In this document: piece by piece, positions 10,301-21,164 of the stretch
Numbering within the stretch: position 1 is the stretch's first letter
Layout: the number at the start of each line of letters is the position of its first letter
DNA from: Pedosphaera parvula Ellin514
GTDB lineage: Bacteria > Verrucomicrobiota > Verrucomicrobiia > Limisphaerales > Pedosphaeraceae
Assembly: GCF_000172555.1 (NCBI RefSeq)
Contig: NZ_ABOX02000015.1
Coordinates: 1 to 64,000 of the forward strand
DNA: 64,000 bases
Direction: 5' to 3'
Program-made: the position numbers and the translations under genes
Notes under the pieces: model-generated
Told to the model about the DNA's origin: nothing
Seen by the model: only the letters and a program-made list of their open reading frames with translations
The model's database searches: none

Positions 10301-11209
10301 GTCGGGACCGGCGGTCAGGGCCTGCTGGTCCAATCCAATTCAGTGGTTCGCATCACCGGCGACACCGGCAACCAGATTGCAAACTCACCCACAACTTATG
10401 TCCAGACACGACTAAGCTCCGGTGGTGTGTTGGACTTGAATGGGCGGAGCGAAACGCTCGACATGCTCTCAATCACCAATGGGATATTGCGCAATGGTGC
10501 CAGCGGGACCCTCTCAACCTTGACTATCGTTGGAACGACTGGCGTTCATCCTACCAACACGCTGACGCTCAACGACGTAAACTGCCAATTTGATGTCCCG
10601 CCTGCGGACGCGGAGTTGGACATCGCCGCCACCATCGATGGCGCGGGATCATTGGTGAAGACCGGGTTGGGCACGTTGAGCCTGTTGAACAGTAATAATT
10701 ATACGGGCAATATAACTGTCAGCAGCGGCACATTGGTGCTCGCTTTTCCCAGCCTTTCAACCAACTCCGCAGTGAACGTTGCCACCAATGCCACCCTTGG
10801 CACCAACGCTATTCTGAATTTGAACTTCGCAAATTCAGAAACGAACACGGTGAGCACGCTGGTCTTGGGTGGAGTCAGCAAAGCCCCTGGCATCTACAAC
10901 GCAATCACGGATCCGCACTATATCACAGGTTCGGGCAGTCTGCAGGTCATTCCTGTGTCGACGATCAACCCGCTGCCCGGCCCTATTCAGTTCAATGTTC
11001 AGTCCAGTGTTTCAGGCAGCACGCTGGCATTATCATGGCCAACGAACCTGGGCTGGATTCTGCAAAGCCAGACCAATGCCTTGAGCACCGGGTTGGTGAA
11101 CAACAGCAATGCCTGGTTTGACATGCCAGGGAGCGCTGCCGTCACGTCAACTAATCTGACAATTAATCCGACCAATTCGACGGTGTTCTTCCGGCTCCGT
11201 CTTCCTTGA
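7358..11209 (+). CDS. Giant autotransporter-associated beta-strand repeat protein
   Basis: A 1283-residue exported protein starting MKTTHLSNM with a signal peptide whose hydrophobic core ends at GGVSAA (about residue 44). The body is a repetitive beta-helix with autotransporter-associated repeats of the TIGR02601 kind: [19 protein letters not shown] (near residue 455), [18 protein letters not shown] (near 710) and [20 protein letters not shown] (near 1100). There is no C-terminal outer-membrane barrel as in classical autotransporters; instead it ends in a short beta domain with [15 protein letters not shown] and final FFRLRLP, shared with other proteins here. A surface or matrix role is likely; no enzyme motif is seen. 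A pseudopilin gene follows 92 bases later. The start is supported by ATAAGACCCCATGAAG being conserved in the duplicated leader. Confidence 0.85.
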   Translation: MKTTHLSNMNPGLPRKLSDHLVQIRQPILALSLMLLSMGGVSAANLTWDAGNTNNGATINPASGSWNTDTANLGWNNGSGNVSWTQTSTTAGLNGAIFNGPDAAAGTYQISLDLGQIAFTNLAINANGYTFNGPGSMFLNTSGTLLVADGKNVTFNNNFAQNNSAKFWQLGTGPVPATMTVNGNIAGDQIVFNSTNGSTFLLGGNTAGSVVTIDANVWQTNGTSTGVATWQVGRAVPGSGNNNTGVFVLDGPNTVMNFNTSLQISRGGGNGTVILQNGATMNVGTVSAAQNVQIESESGGTPHGTFKMYGGTLNVGAVGSGTAIGQIKLAQQGSPAGATAVFTQTGGVVNAWGGIFIGAASGTFNGGTAAFTNSGGFLYIGSGGSIGVSRGTVFPPTNYFVLSGGTVGALSSWISSVPMMLDTLNGNITFQCADANTTPFNISLSGALTGPGGLNKTGGGTLQLSGANNYAGSTVVSDGTLRIITSLSPTNGPVVLDGSAGSPVNTVQVANVGQFWSIGNLTYAAGTPTADFNYLTFVPSTTVAPIQVNGNLTFTVTPQVTIAGSGIPVGDYPLIQYTGTLSGTPPTTPVSLPPGTVATIVNNTASKRIVLHVTSGANPALSWRVGNGVWDINGTPNWTQLGSPATYNPDDGTKSLLFDDTASGTSPITVTLNSIVHPAGVTANNTTKSYIFAGNGSIDGSATFTKSGTGMVTMATTNTYTGGTTINAGQLNINYGGDGSLNSAIGTGPLTNVLGAKIDNTSGHAVTLLTPIPQYWLDDWTFVGSANFNTGPGAVTLGSSVVTLTVVSNAFEVGGTISDNGLGYKLFKAGNGALTLRTDNSFAGGLELGSGVLNLGSANCAGNGILTIDGGAIDNVSGSDLTLGGVLSVSIPIANGGTFTFLGTSSLDLGPATINANNGQVMFWNIVTNTLTTEGDIVSGNTTITKIGKGTLVIGGFGASSQFTGIINEGQVDLAKGAGVAVGTGGQGLLVQSNSVVRITGDTGNQIANSPTTYVQTRLSSGGVLDLNGRSETLDMLSITNGILRNGASGTLSTLTIVGTTGVHPTNTLTLNDVNCQFDVPPADAELDIAATIDGAGSLVKTGLGTLSLLNSNNYTGNITVSSGTLVLAFPSLSTNSAVNVATNATLGTNAILNLNFANSETNTVSTLVLGGVSKAPGIYNAITDPHYITGSGSLQVIPVSTINPLPGPIQFNVQSSVSGSTLALSWPTNLGWILQSQTNALSTGLVNNSNAWFDMPGSAAVTSTNLTINPTNSTVFFRLRLP

Positions 11210-11301
11210 GCGGGTCAATGGATCTGACTTATCGAAGCTTGATGGGCGGGAACGGCTGCAAACGCCGCTCCCGCCTCATCCAGGTGGAACAAAAGGCAAC
11301 A

Positions 11302-12186
<885 letters not shown>

Positions 12187-12309
12187 TGCCACCTGATGAT
12201 CAGCACAAGGGGATCATATGCGCATGGACAGGAAAAGTTGCAAATCTGGCCGGAGAACAACAGAGACATACATACCTCCCAGCAAGAGTGTTGCTTGTTT
12301 TGGGAGAGG

Positions 12310-15300
12310 ATGGAAGATAGCAACATGAAACCCTCGTTTGCGTTCGTACGATGGTTGGCATTGCTGTTGGTTGGATGCGGTCTGACCATCGAGGCGAATG
12401 CCGCACCCTTGAGTCCCCATCGGTTGTTTTCCAGCCACATGGTGTTGCAGCGTGATGCCGATGACCCGCTCTGGGGTTGGGCTACACCTGGCATCACAGT
12501 GACAGTGAAAGTTTACAACCAAAATGCCGCACTGGTTCAGACCAAGACGGCGGTTGCCGGTTCGGATGGTCGCTGGCAGGTGACCGTAGGGCCTTTCGGA
12601 TTGGTGGCCAACAACGCCGCTTACAGCCTCACGATATCCGATGGGGCAACCACCCTGACGCTCACGGATGTCCTCATCGGCGATGTCTGGCTATGCGCCG
12701 GTCAATCCAACATGCAGTTTTCGCTGAATGAAATCGGTGTGACCAACCTTGCGGCAGAGATTGCCGATTCGGCAAATTATCCGGCGATCCGAAATTTCAG
12801 TGTTCCCTTTACCTCATCGCTCACGGCCGAAACCAATCTTCCGAGCGGTTCCTGGCAGGGCGCCGGTCCATCAACTACGGGAGGTTTTACGGCAGCGGGT
12901 TACTTCACCGCCCGGGAGATCTACAAGCAGCAACATATTCCAATCGGGATCATTCGTTCCGCGTGGGCGGGGTCGGAGATCAAAAGCTGGCTCGACCCGC
13001 TGTTTGTTTCCGAAATATGCGATTTCACACAACCCATTTTTGATCAGGCGGGGCAGACGCCGGGAAGAGATACGATTTCCGGGCCATATAATGCGATGAT
13101 CCGGCCACTTTCACCTTTTAGAATAAAGGCTGTCGAGTGGTATCAGGGGGAGTACAATGTCGGTTGGCCGGAACAATACAGCCGGCTGCTGCCGGGGTTG
13201 ATGAGCAACTGGCGCTCGCTTTTCGGACAGCCAAATCTGCCTTTCGTCATCATTCAATTGCCGAACTTTGGGAACACACAATCCCAGGCGGTGGAGACAG
13301 GCAGTTGGGCGGAGCTTCGCGAAGCGCAGTTGAAGACGGTGCTGAATGACGCCAGCGCCCGTCTCGTTACCACGATTGATATCGGCAACGGGGATCTCCA
13401 TCCCATTGACAAGCAGGATGTGGGACAGCGCGCCGCGTGGGCCGCGGCGAATCTGGTCTATGGGCAGCAGATCGTCGATCAAGCCCCCGTCTTGGCCGGA
13501 ACCATGGTCTCGGGGAACACCATCATCTGCACTTTCACGAATGTCGGTGCGGGGTTGATGGCCGGAACGAAAACCCTGTCGCCGCTGAGTCCGGCTCAAC
13601 AAACGGTGGGCGGAGCCTTGGGCGGCTTTGCGATCTGCGGTGCGAACAAGGTCTTTTTTGCCGCCAGCGCGGTGATAACCGCGACCAATCAGGTGACCGT
13701 TACCAGTGCGGGTGTGACGACGCCTGTGGCGGTGCGTTACGCGTGGGGCAGCAATCCCCCCGGCAACCTTTATAATAAAATCACGGATGCGATTGGCGCT
13801 GTCACCAACGGCGTGCCGGTGGGATCTTTCCGCAGCGACCCCGTCAATCGGTTGGTCGTGATTTCAGGAACGGGGACGGGTTACTATTCCTTGGGATCCC
13901 AAGTTGCGATCACAGCCAGCAATCTCACCGGACTGGCTTTTCATCATTGGAGCGGCGATACCAACCTCTTCTCCACCGTCAACGGTTCGACGGCGACCTT
14001 GGCACAAGCTCAGGAATATGTGTCCGTGCTCGCCAACTACCAGATCACGGGAGCGCCGTCCGGGGTGATGGCGACGGCGCAGCCCAGCCAAATCGCTCTC
14101 ACTTGGAACCCGATGGTTGCAGTTCATTACAATGTAAAACGGAGCGGCATAAGCGGTGGACCTTACACAACCGTGGCCTCCAATCTCGTCGGTGTAGCTA
14201 ATTATGTGGATGCGAATGTGATTGTTGGCACCACCTATTACTATGTTGTGTCAGCGGCCAACCTCCTTGGAGAAGGGCCAAATTCATTTCAAGTCAGCGC
14301 GATTCCGACCGGCGGAGTTCCCATTTCAACAAATACCTGGGATGCGAACGGCACGACAGGTCCCAATCCTGTTGATGGGAGCGGAAGCTGGCTGACCGCC
14401 AGCAACTGGTGGAACGGCAGTGCCAATGTCAACGGCCATTGGACCAACAGTCCCAGCGACAGTGCCATATTCGGAACGGGGACCGCCGGTAATTACACCA
14501 TCAATCTGGGTGGGAACAGCCTCTTCGCCTCGAATGTGGTGTTCAGCACCTCTGGCTACACGCTGACGAACGGCACGCTGACCCTCTCGGGAAGCGGCAC
14601 TCCTCTCATGGTAAATGCGGGCGTGACGGCCACGCTCAAGAACGCGCTGACCACCAGCCTTGCCAGCACCTTCCAGGTCAGCAGTGCCGGGACGCTGAGC
14701 CTCGCCGGCGGGGCAACGCTCGCCGGCAACACCATCCTTACAGGTGGCGGCACCGTCGATTTGAACGCCGGCACGTTTGCTGGGCCGAACTTCGTGCTCT
14801 GGACACAGACCCCGGTGACCCAGGGGGCGGCGACGCTCAACACCGCACGCATCATGGTTGGCTACGGGGGGAATTCCACCTACACCCTCAACAGCGCGGG
14901 CGCGCAGGCCACCTCGAGTGGCGGCGGAGGTGACTCCTTCATCGGGCGGGCCGGCAGCGCCGGAACCTGGGAGTTGAAACAGGGCACGGTCACCTTGACG
15001 GCGGCCAGCGGTGACAGCCTGCGGGTCGGGTTTGATGGGAGCAGCAAGGGCACGCTCACGGTGGAGGGTGGAGTCTTTAATCTGGGTGGGAACACCCTTT
15101 ACATCAACCATGGCGCGACGAGTTCCGGCGGAGCAGGGACGGTCAATCTTTCGGGGGGAACATTGCTGGCCGGCGCCGTTCAGTTCGGGGGCGGTGGGAC
15201 CTTCATTCCGGGAGCGTCCGCCGCGTTGAATGTAACCGGCGGAACGCTGTACGTGGGTCCGGGCGGGATCTCCAGGAATGCGCTGGGAACCCTGGCGAGC

Positions 15301-16152
15301 TCGATCACCCTTTCCGGGGGCGTCATCGGAGCGGCGGGCAACTGGTCCTCGTCCGAGCCGATGGGCCTGGCCAATGGGAACGGGAACATCACCTTCCAAG
15401 CGGCGGATGCCGGCAACAATGCTAAAGACATTGCTCTCTCCGGTGGTGTGTCCGGCACTGGCGGGTTGATTAAGACGGGCAGTGGCAAACTGACCTTAAG
15501 CGGAGCCAATACCTACACCGGCGGTAACATCATCAATGCCGGAACGTTGAGTCTGACGACAACCAATAACGTTTCGATGCCTTATATCAACAACGGCGGC
15601 ATCCTCGAAGTGCGCCAGGCGACTGTCGGAAGTTCATTGGCAGTCAGCACACTGACCTTGGGCAGCGGCAGCCCGCAGTTGAATTTTGACTTGGCTAACC
15701 TGGGTAACACAATTGCACCCCTGATCAGTGGTGAGAATCTGACGCTGAACGGCAATGCAACCGTCAACGTGTTCAACGCGCCATCCAGTGGCACCAGTGT
15801 GTTGTTGACCTACTCAGGCACCCGCGGCGGTGCGGGAAATTTTGTGGCCGGCACGGTTCCGTCAGGTGCGGTCATCATTGACGATGTCGTGGGCAAGAAG
15901 GTGAGCCTGGCTTATCCGTCACCGCCGGTTCCGATGATTCTCACGATTAGTTATGACGGACCCCGCCTCAATTTATCTGGAACCAACGGCCCGACATCCG
16001 GCTCCTATCGGATCTTGAGCTCGACAAACCTGGCTGATCCGTTGTGGATTTCCCTGCTGACCAATGCATTTGATGCCGGCGGTGCTTTCAATGCGACTAT
16101 TCCAGTGAATCGAGAAGCCCCAGCCGTTTTTTTTCGCGTGACAGTGCCATGA
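12310..16152 (+). CDS. Sialate O-acetylesterase-like domain fused to autotransporter repeats
   Basis: About 1280 residues. The start ATG at 12310 (or 12325, MKPSFAFVRW) precedes a signal peptide; LLVGC could be a lipobox, though ANA|AP would also suit signal peptidase I. Residues about 28-520 form a SASA-type SGNH esterase: MVLQRD, the nucleophile motif CAGQSNMQF, AVEWYQGEYN, and the Asp/His pair in GNGDLHPIDKQDVGQR. Then follow a FnIII domain (about 590-680) and beta-helix repeats including GGLIKTGSGKLTLSGANTYT, ending FFRVTVP. The esterase would remove O-acetyl groups from a glycan outside the cytoplasm. Fusion of a hydrolase to autotransporter repeats would tether it to the surface. The natural ester substrate is unknown. 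Confidence 0.85.
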   Translation: MEDSNMKPSFAFVRWLALLLVGCGLTIEANAAPLSPHRLFSSHMVLQRDADDPLWGWATPGITVTVKVYNQNAALVQTKTAVAGSDGRWQVTVGPFGLVANNAAYSLTISDGATTLTLTDVLIGDVWLCAGQSNMQFSLNEIGVTNLAAEIADSANYPAIRNFSVPFTSSLTAETNLPSGSWQGAGPSTTGGFTAAGYFTAREIYKQQHIPIGIIRSAWAGSEIKSWLDPLFVSEICDFTQPIFDQAGQTPGRDTISGPYNAMIRPLSPFRIKAVEWYQGEYNVGWPEQYSRLLPGLMSNWRSLFGQPNLPFVIIQLPNFGNTQSQAVETGSWAELREAQLKTVLNDASARLVTTIDIGNGDLHPIDKQDVGQRAAWAAANLVYGQQIVDQAPVLAGTMVSGNTIICTFTNVGAGLMAGTKTLSPLSPAQQTVGGALGGFAICGANKVFFAASAVITATNQVTVTSAGVTTPVAVRYAWGSNPPGNLYNKITDAIGAVTNGVPVGSFRSDPVNRLVVISGTGTGYYSLGSQVAITASNLTGLAFHHWSGDTNLFSTVNGSTATLAQAQEYVSVLANYQITGAPSGVMATAQPSQIALTWNPMVAVHYNVKRSGISGGPYTTVASNLVGVANYVDANVIVGTTYYYVVSAANLLGEGPNSFQVSAIPTGGVPISTNTWDANGTTGPNPVDGSGSWLTASNWWNGSANVNGHWTNSPSDSAIFGTGTAGNYTINLGGNSLFASNVVFSTSGYTLTNGTLTLSGSGTPLMVNAGVTATLKNALTTSLASTFQVSSAGTLSLAGGATLAGNTILTGGGTVDLNAGTFAGPNFVLWTQTPVTQGAATLNTARIMVGYGGNSTYTLNSAGAQATSSGGGGDSFIGRAGSAGTWELKQGTVTLTAASGDSLRVGFDGSSKGTLTVEGGVFNLGGNTLYINHGATSSGGAGTVNLSGGTLLAGAVQFGGGGTFIPGASAALNVTGGTLYVGPGGISRNALGTLASSITLSGGVIGAAGNWSSSEPMGLANGNGNITFQAADAGNNAKDIALSGGVSGTGGLIKTGSGKLTLSGANTYTGGNIINAGTLSLTTTNNVSMPYINNGGILEVRQATVGSSLAVSTLTLGSGSPQLNFDLANLGNTIAPLISGENLTLNGNATVNVFNAPSSGTSVLLTYSGTRGGAGNFVAGTVPSGAVIIDDVVGKKVSLAYPSPPVPMILTISYDGPRLNLSGTNGPTSGSYRILSSTNLADPLWISLLTNAFDAGGAFNATIPVNREAPAVFFRVTVP

Positions 16153-16227
16153 CTGACGGCCCGTTGGAGCATCCCCGAAACAGTTTAATTAAGATGGTCA
16201 ACGCTGTCGTGTGAACGCGTTTAACCT
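16153..16227. other. Spacer before duplicated leader
   Basis: Short gene-free stretch after the esterase fusion gene. With the leader repeat and hairpin that follow, it makes up the 376 bases between this gene and the next pseudopilin. Confidence 0.4.
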
Positions 16228-16444
16228 CCATCCCCCAGTTTCGGGGTATGGCAGAGCGTGTGGACATCGTGTAACATCTTCCATACCCATGAACCGAAAA
16301 TTGTTCCGGCCAGGATCAGCAGAATCGTCGACCCTCGTCAGAAAGATTTTGGTGAAGCAGATAGCCAGTCGGTTCTCCTCAAGAGTATTCAGCAATCAAT
16401 AAAACCTGATCTGTCATAAATAAGACCCTATGAAGGCAAAACCT
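16228..16444 (+). repeat. Leader repeat, copy B (orphan)
   Basis: Related to 7074-7370, beginning with the identical 20-base palindrome (16230-16249). At its end the conserved ATGAAG is followed by GCAAAACCTTAA, so it opens only a six-codon frame. It looks like the promoter/leader of a lost paralogue of the gene at 7358, now possibly serving the pseudopilin at 16529. Confidence 0.7.
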
Positions 16445-16458
16445 TAATGTTGTAACAG

Positions 16459-16490
16459 GCACGTCGCATCTGCGCTTGGCTGCGACGTGC
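16459..16490 (+). terminator. Perfect 10-bp hairpin, terminator or attenuator
   Basis: GCACGTCGCA and TGCGACGTGC pair perfectly around a 12-base loop, followed by CGTCCTTTC. It lies after the orphan leader and 38 bases ahead of the pseudopilin start. The U-run is weak, so an attenuator or mRNA-stabilising structure is possible. Confidence 0.6.
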
Positions 16491-16528
16491 CGTCCTTTCA
16501 AGCGCAGCTAACAAAGATAAATTTCACA

Positions 16529-17281
16529 ATGATCACTCCAACCGCTGTCCGTTGCCAGCCATCAACCCTGTTCCGTCGTGATAAAGGCTTCACCCTTATT
16601 GAGCTTTTAGTAGTTATAGCCATCATAGCCATTCTTGCGGGGTTGTTGCTTCCCGCCTTGAGCAGAGCAAAACAAAAGGCTCTTCAGGTGTCCTGTCTTA
16701 ACAATCAAAAGCAGCTTGGTCTCGGCTTCATGATGTACGTCGAAGATTTCCGTGATACCATGCCTGCCGATGCTTCAAGGATTGGGCATAATAATGAAGA
16801 TTGGATTTGGTGGCAAATAGGAAGTGGATTTAACGTCGCTCAAAGCCCCATATTGATTGCAATCAAAGGAAACACCAATTCCATGCGTTGCCCTATGGAT
16901 AAAGATGATACCGGAAGAAAAGCCGTGATGGCTGCTGGCGGACAATGGTATGGCTACAGTTATACCATAAATGGTTATTCTGTTGGTACAGTTCTCATGG
17001 GAGCAGCCTCATCGTATGCCGTGACCGGCAGTTTTATTCCGCAAAGACTTTCAAGTATTCGCAATCCTTCCAACAAGCTGATGCTTTTGGAAGAACCTGC
17101 CTCGGCGAGCGATGCCCCGCCAGGCTCGACAGTTTTTTTGGATGACGGACGCTGGGTTCCTCCTAACACGATTACTATCCGGCACCGTGGGAAGGGCAAT
17201 GCTAATTTTGTCGATGGCCATGCCGCACCGATCGACTACAAGTTTGCTGCCGACACCAATCATATCGACGCGAGCTTGTGA
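16529..17281 (+). CDS. Type II secretion-type pseudopilin
   Basis: A protein of about 250 residues with leader ...STLFRRDKG, then [20 protein letters not shown] and [20 protein letters not shown], a [13 protein letters not shown] segment and a C-terminal FVDGHAA block. The ATG at 16529 is chosen because it gives a leader of normal length; an earlier in-frame ATG at 16487 lies in the hairpin. Like the others it should be processed by a prepilin peptidase and assembled in the periplasm. Its stop is 10 bases before the next gene's ATG, which suggests co-transcription with the DUF5010-like protein. This version is less like the pseudopilins at 11302 and 34856 and closer to that at 27878. Confidence 0.87.
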   Translation: MITPTAVRCQPSTLFRRDKGFTLIELLVVIAIIAILAGLLLPALSRAKQKALQVSCLNNQKQLGLGFMMYVEDFRDTMPADASRIGHNNEDWIWWQIGSGFNVAQSPILIAIKGNTNSMRCPMDKDDTGRKAVMAAGGQWYGYSYTINGYSVGTVLMGAASSYAVTGSFIPQRLSSIRNPSNKLMLLEEPASASDAPPGSTVFLDDGRWVPPNTITIRHRGKGNANFVDGHAAPIDYKFAADTNHIDASL

Positions 17282-17291
17282 AGACTTGCAT

Positions 17292-20200
17292 ATGAGGTGG
17301 CCATTGCTCAGACATTGTTTATTTCTTCTAATAAGCTTGCTTTTGGCCGATCTGCGATGTTTTGGAGGTGGCTGGTACGTCGGCAACACTGCCCCGGGAG
17401 AGTGGATTCAATATACAAATATTTGGCTGTCGGCGGGAAGCTACCGATTCACCGCCAATGCAGGTTCGCCCCTTGGTGGTGCGACCATGCATTTGGAAGT
17501 TGACGGGGTCAATATTCGCCCTGGCGTGGGCGTGCCAAATACCGGTCGAGTGGATTCGTTTGGCCTTGTTCATCTGGGAACTGCGAATTTATCTCAAGGT
17601 TACCACACTCTCCGAATCGTGTTTGAAACATCAGGAATTTCTTTGGATTGGGTGATTCTTCGGAAGGATGGTGATACGACTTCCATCCTCAAAGCATCGG
17701 ATACAGTCCTCGTACGGCCATCTACCAGCGGCATGTTGATCGCCCCAATCGTGTCTTTTAACCAACAATCCGAACACAATTCTTTGTTTAACGCCAATGA
17801 CGCCTCATCCATTTTCGGTGCGTACCCTCAAAAGGATGCCAATGGCCAGCCCTATTCGGACTATCAATTGCGGAACTGGTATCGGGCGCCCATGTTCCAG
17901 GACTTTGACCGCAGAACCGATCGCTATTGGGACATCATGGTGGATCAACTCATGGCGTCACGTGCGCAGGTGCCATTGATCCACTGTCGGGGAACCATTG
18001 ATTTCACTCACGATCTGCAAGACAGAGGTTACGTTGGTGGTGATGGCGCATTCGAAGGACGGTGGCTTAAAAAATTTGTCGAGGCCGTCGCTCGCAATCC
18101 TCAAGCAGCCAGTTCTCTCCAAATCGGAATGTTTTTTGAAGACGGACCTGTTGCTGACGACTATTTCAAAACCTACGGCAGCTATCCTTCATGGGGCTCG
18201 TCCGCTTTTTCGGACTATGTAATGCAGTACTGGCTGAATCCCTGGTTTGACAACGTGCCGGCATCGCTGCTTTACCAGCCATTCCCATTGCGTCCCATTA
18301 TCAACATCTGGACCGCTCATCCTGGAAACATGGTGCAGGATGGTAACATGGCATTGTTTCTTACGAATGTTCGTAACCGGATGATTGCGAGATATGGTTT
18401 GAATCCATTGTTCATTATTTCTCCAGACTCTGATACGAACGCGCAAGCCCAGGCGTGGGGTGTGGCACCCTGGTATGTCTGGGGCGGGGCGCTGTATACA
18501 TCGCGCGTCTTCACGGATGGAACGCGATGGGGATTCTCATCATGTGGAAGCCGGAAGCGGATCGACACGGTCTGGGCAAACGATTGGGACCCCGTCACCA
18601 ACACCGGGACGCCCGCGGGATCCGATGCTGGCGATCCGGATTATCAGTCTCCGCTCGACACGAACGGAAATTCCACTCTCTTGAACTTTTATGCTCAAGC
18701 CAGTGCTGCCAACACCAGGCTGATACACCAGGAGGGATTCTTCAACATTCCCGAAGGCAGCCCCATTTTTGCGAGTTGTGCTCCGGGATGGAACTTTCCA
18801 AATCAGCACCTCGCGGCCATGCGCCAGTACGCCGATCCCACGACCGAGTCACTCATGTTCGAAGCTGAAAGCTGTGATTCATATTACAAAACGACCCTCC
18901 ACGAGAACCTCGGTGGATCGTATCGACGACAATGGTATTCAACCACCGGTTTGGACGTTTACCGGCCGCTCCACAATTTAAGCGCCTGGACGAACAAGAG
19001 CATCGGTCCCGGAAATCTGGTTGAACTGTCAGCCGGATTCTTTGACGTTTGGGCATTGGATTCTGTCGGCCACGTCTGGGCTCACATTATCAGTGATGGC
19101 GCGCCGGACACCTGGACGTCGGTGTCCATGAATGGCATTTCAAAGTTCACCTGCCTGTCTGTCGGCAAGCATCATGCCTGGGCCATCAATGGGACTTCCG
19201 TATACACTTGTAAATTGCCTTATGGATGGGCTGCCCAGGATCACACAACGTGGACGTTGCAAAGCGGCAACATGGTTCAACTAGCTGTTAATGCGGCGGA
19301 TGTCTGGGCACTGGATGCCGGAGGCCTAATCTATAGGAGGCGGGTGAATGAACTGGATGCCCCGGGTGACGTCTGGACCCGGGTACCAGGACCTGCGATG
19401 GATAAGATTTCCACGGGAGGAAACTTTATCTGGGGAGTCAGCGGCACCAATATCTATCACAGTCTCACCACGAACGTTTCCTGGACCCAGGTTTCCAATT
19501 CTGAAAATATCACCCAAATCTCCGTCGGGTCTGAGGAAGTCTGGGGTATCAATGCGGCCGGAAATGTTTTTCGGAGGAGCGCCTCCGGAATCGGCGGATG
19601 GGATTCGATTGATGGAAATCTGGCCAAAATCGCCGTGGGCGAAAATTACGCCTGGGGGCTGTCCGGTTCAACGCCTTCAAGCAGGAAACTGGACGGATTT
19701 TTGGGCGCGGCAGTGGCGACTGTGCCAGCCACTCCGACTGGACTGGCGACGACCGCGGGCAATTCATCGGCGAAATTAACTTGGGCGCCAGTGTTGGGCG
19801 CGGCCGGCTACAACGTGAAGCGCGCGACTGCCAGTGCCGGGCCATACATGAACGCTGTCATTTCCGCCACCACCAATGCCGTTGACACCGATCTCGTAAA
19901 CGGCACGACTTACTACTATGTTATAACTGCCTTCAACGGAACTGGAGAAAGCCCTGGCTCGACGGAAATCAGCCTTACTCCGACGGCAACCGGCACGCCA
20001 CCAGTTGCACCGACAGGATTGACCGCGATAGCGGGAAACACGCAGATTACATTGAGCTGGATTGCCTCATTCGGGGCGACCAGCTACAACGTCAAGCGCG
20101 CTATAGCCTATGGCGGGCCTTTCACAATCGTCGCCACAGGAGTCACTGCAACCAATTATACAGACGTTGGCCTTGCCCCGGATAATGCTTATACCTACGT

Positions 20201-21164
20201 GGTGTCCGCGGTGAATGCTGCGGGAGAAAGTCTTACCGATTCTGCTTCAGCAAGCGCTGCTCCAACAGGCATCCTTTTAGGCCGGACAGGATGGGTGGCC
20301 AGCGCCTCGGTGAATTCGGGCAACGCGGGAAGGGCTATCGATGGAAATATCAGCACGCGTTGGGACACTTCCGGAGCCCAAACCCCTGGTCAATGGTTTC
20401 AGGTGGATATGGGATCGGTGAAGAGCTTTTACAAGCTCATTTTGGATGCCACTCCTTCGCTGAATGATTATCCGCGCGGTTATCAAGTCAATGTTTCTAA
20501 TGATGGAGTCAACTGGGGGAATCCGGTGGCCACCGGAGTTGCTTCTTCGGCAGTGACTACGATTAAGTTCGCGACCCAAACCGCCCGTTACATCCGAATC
20601 ACACAGACCGGAAGCGTGGGTAACTACTGGAGCATTCATGAGTTCAACGTGTATGCGATGCCACCCCCTCCGCCTGTTCCTACAGGTTTGATCGCCACGG
20701 CTACTTCCCCCGGCCAGATCAATCTTTCTTGGAACGCTTCAAGCGGTGCAAACAGTTATAACGTGAAGCGTTCCACAGCCAACGGGGGGCCTTATTCCAC
20801 AATTGCGACCGGCCTGACCGACACTAACTACAGCGACATGGGATTGTCTGCTTCAACGACCTGCTATTACGTGGTCTCAGCCATGGGCTCAGGTGGTGAA
20901 AGCGCCAACTCTCCACAAGCCAGTGCCACAACGCAGGCGCCGCTGCCGCCACCAAGCATCGTTATTCTGATTTCCGACGATACACTAACGCTTTCGTGGC
21001 CTGCCGACTGTCTCGGTTGGCGCTTGCAAGTACAGACGAATGCGCCGGGAGGCGGATTGACCACAAACTGGGTGGCGGTGCCAGGTTCCGAACTTGTGAC
21101 GAGTACCAATATCTCGATCAATCCAGCCCGTGTCGCGACGTTCTATCGTCTCATCCATCCATGA
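17292..21164 (+). CDS. Multi-modular DUF5010-like glycan enzyme with tectonin-like propeller
   Basis: About 1290 residues, start ATG 17292 followed by signal peptide MRWPLLRHCLFLLISLLLAD. In order: a CBM6-like domain (about 27-130; GEWIQYTNIWLSAGSYRF), a large domain resembling DUF5010 putative glycoside hydrolases (about 140-560; MFFEDGPVADDY, HQEGFFNIPEG, AESCDSYYKT), a tectonin-type propeller with recurring VWALDSVGHVWA and VWGINAAGNVFRRS blades (about 565-805), two FnIII domains, an F5/8 type C (discoidin) domain (about 993-1122; AIDGNISTRWDT), a third FnIII, and the C-terminal domain ending FYRLIHP. It overlaps the next gene by four bases (ATGA). Substrate is unknown; position beside a GH87-like enzyme suggests alpha-glucan. 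The catalytic residues of DUF5010 are not known to me. Confidence 0.78.
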   Translation: MRWPLLRHCLFLLISLLLADLRCFGGGWYVGNTAPGEWIQYTNIWLSAGSYRFTANAGSPLGGATMHLEVDGVNIRPGVGVPNTGRVDSFGLVHLGTANLSQGYHTLRIVFETSGISLDWVILRKDGDTTSILKASDTVLVRPSTSGMLIAPIVSFNQQSEHNSLFNANDASSIFGAYPQKDANGQPYSDYQLRNWYRAPMFQDFDRRTDRYWDIMVDQLMASRAQVPLIHCRGTIDFTHDLQDRGYVGGDGAFEGRWLKKFVEAVARNPQAASSLQIGMFFEDGPVADDYFKTYGSYPSWGSSAFSDYVMQYWLNPWFDNVPASLLYQPFPLRPIINIWTAHPGNMVQDGNMALFLTNVRNRMIARYGLNPLFIISPDSDTNAQAQAWGVAPWYVWGGALYTSRVFTDGTRWGFSSCGSRKRIDTVWANDWDPVTNTGTPAGSDAGDPDYQSPLDTNGNSTLLNFYAQASAANTRLIHQEGFFNIPEGSPIFASCAPGWNFPNQHLAAMRQYADPTTESLMFEAESCDSYYKTTLHENLGGSYRRQWYSTTGLDVYRPLHNLSAWTNKSIGPGNLVELSAGFFDVWALDSVGHVWAHIISDGAPDTWTSVSMNGISKFTCLSVGKHHAWAINGTSVYTCKLPYGWAAQDHTTWTLQSGNMVQLAVNAADVWALDAGGLIYRRRVNELDAPGDVWTRVPGPAMDKISTGGNFIWGVSGTNIYHSLTTNVSWTQVSNSENITQISVGSEEVWGINAAGNVFRRSASGIGGWDSIDGNLAKIAVGENYAWGLSGSTPSSRKLDGFLGAAVATVPATPTGLATTAGNSSAKLTWAPVLGAAGYNVKRATASAGPYMNAVISATTNAVDTDLVNGTTYYYVITAFNGTGESPGSTEISLTPTATGTPPVAPTGLTAIAGNTQITLSWIASFGATSYNVKRAIAYGGPFTIVATGVTATNYTDVGLAPDNAYTYVVSAVNAAGESLTDSASASAAPTGILLGRTGWVASASVNSGNAGRAIDGNISTRWDTSGAQTPGQWFQVDMGSVKSFYKLILDATPSLNDYPRGYQVNVSNDGVNWGNPVATGVASSAVTTIKFATQTARYIRITQTGSVGNYWSIHEFNVYAMPPPPPVPTGLIATATSPGQINLSWNASSGANSYNVKRSTANGGPYSTIATGLTDTNYSDMGLSASTTCYYVVSAMGSGGESANSPQASATTQAPLPPPSIVILISDDTLTLSWPADCLGWRLQVQTNAPGGGLTTNWVAVPGSELVTSTNISINPARVATFYRLIHP

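Noticed and set aside
14326-15399. 357-codon minus-strand open frame opposite autotransporter repeats
   Set aside because: Shadow of repetitive beta-helix coding sequence.
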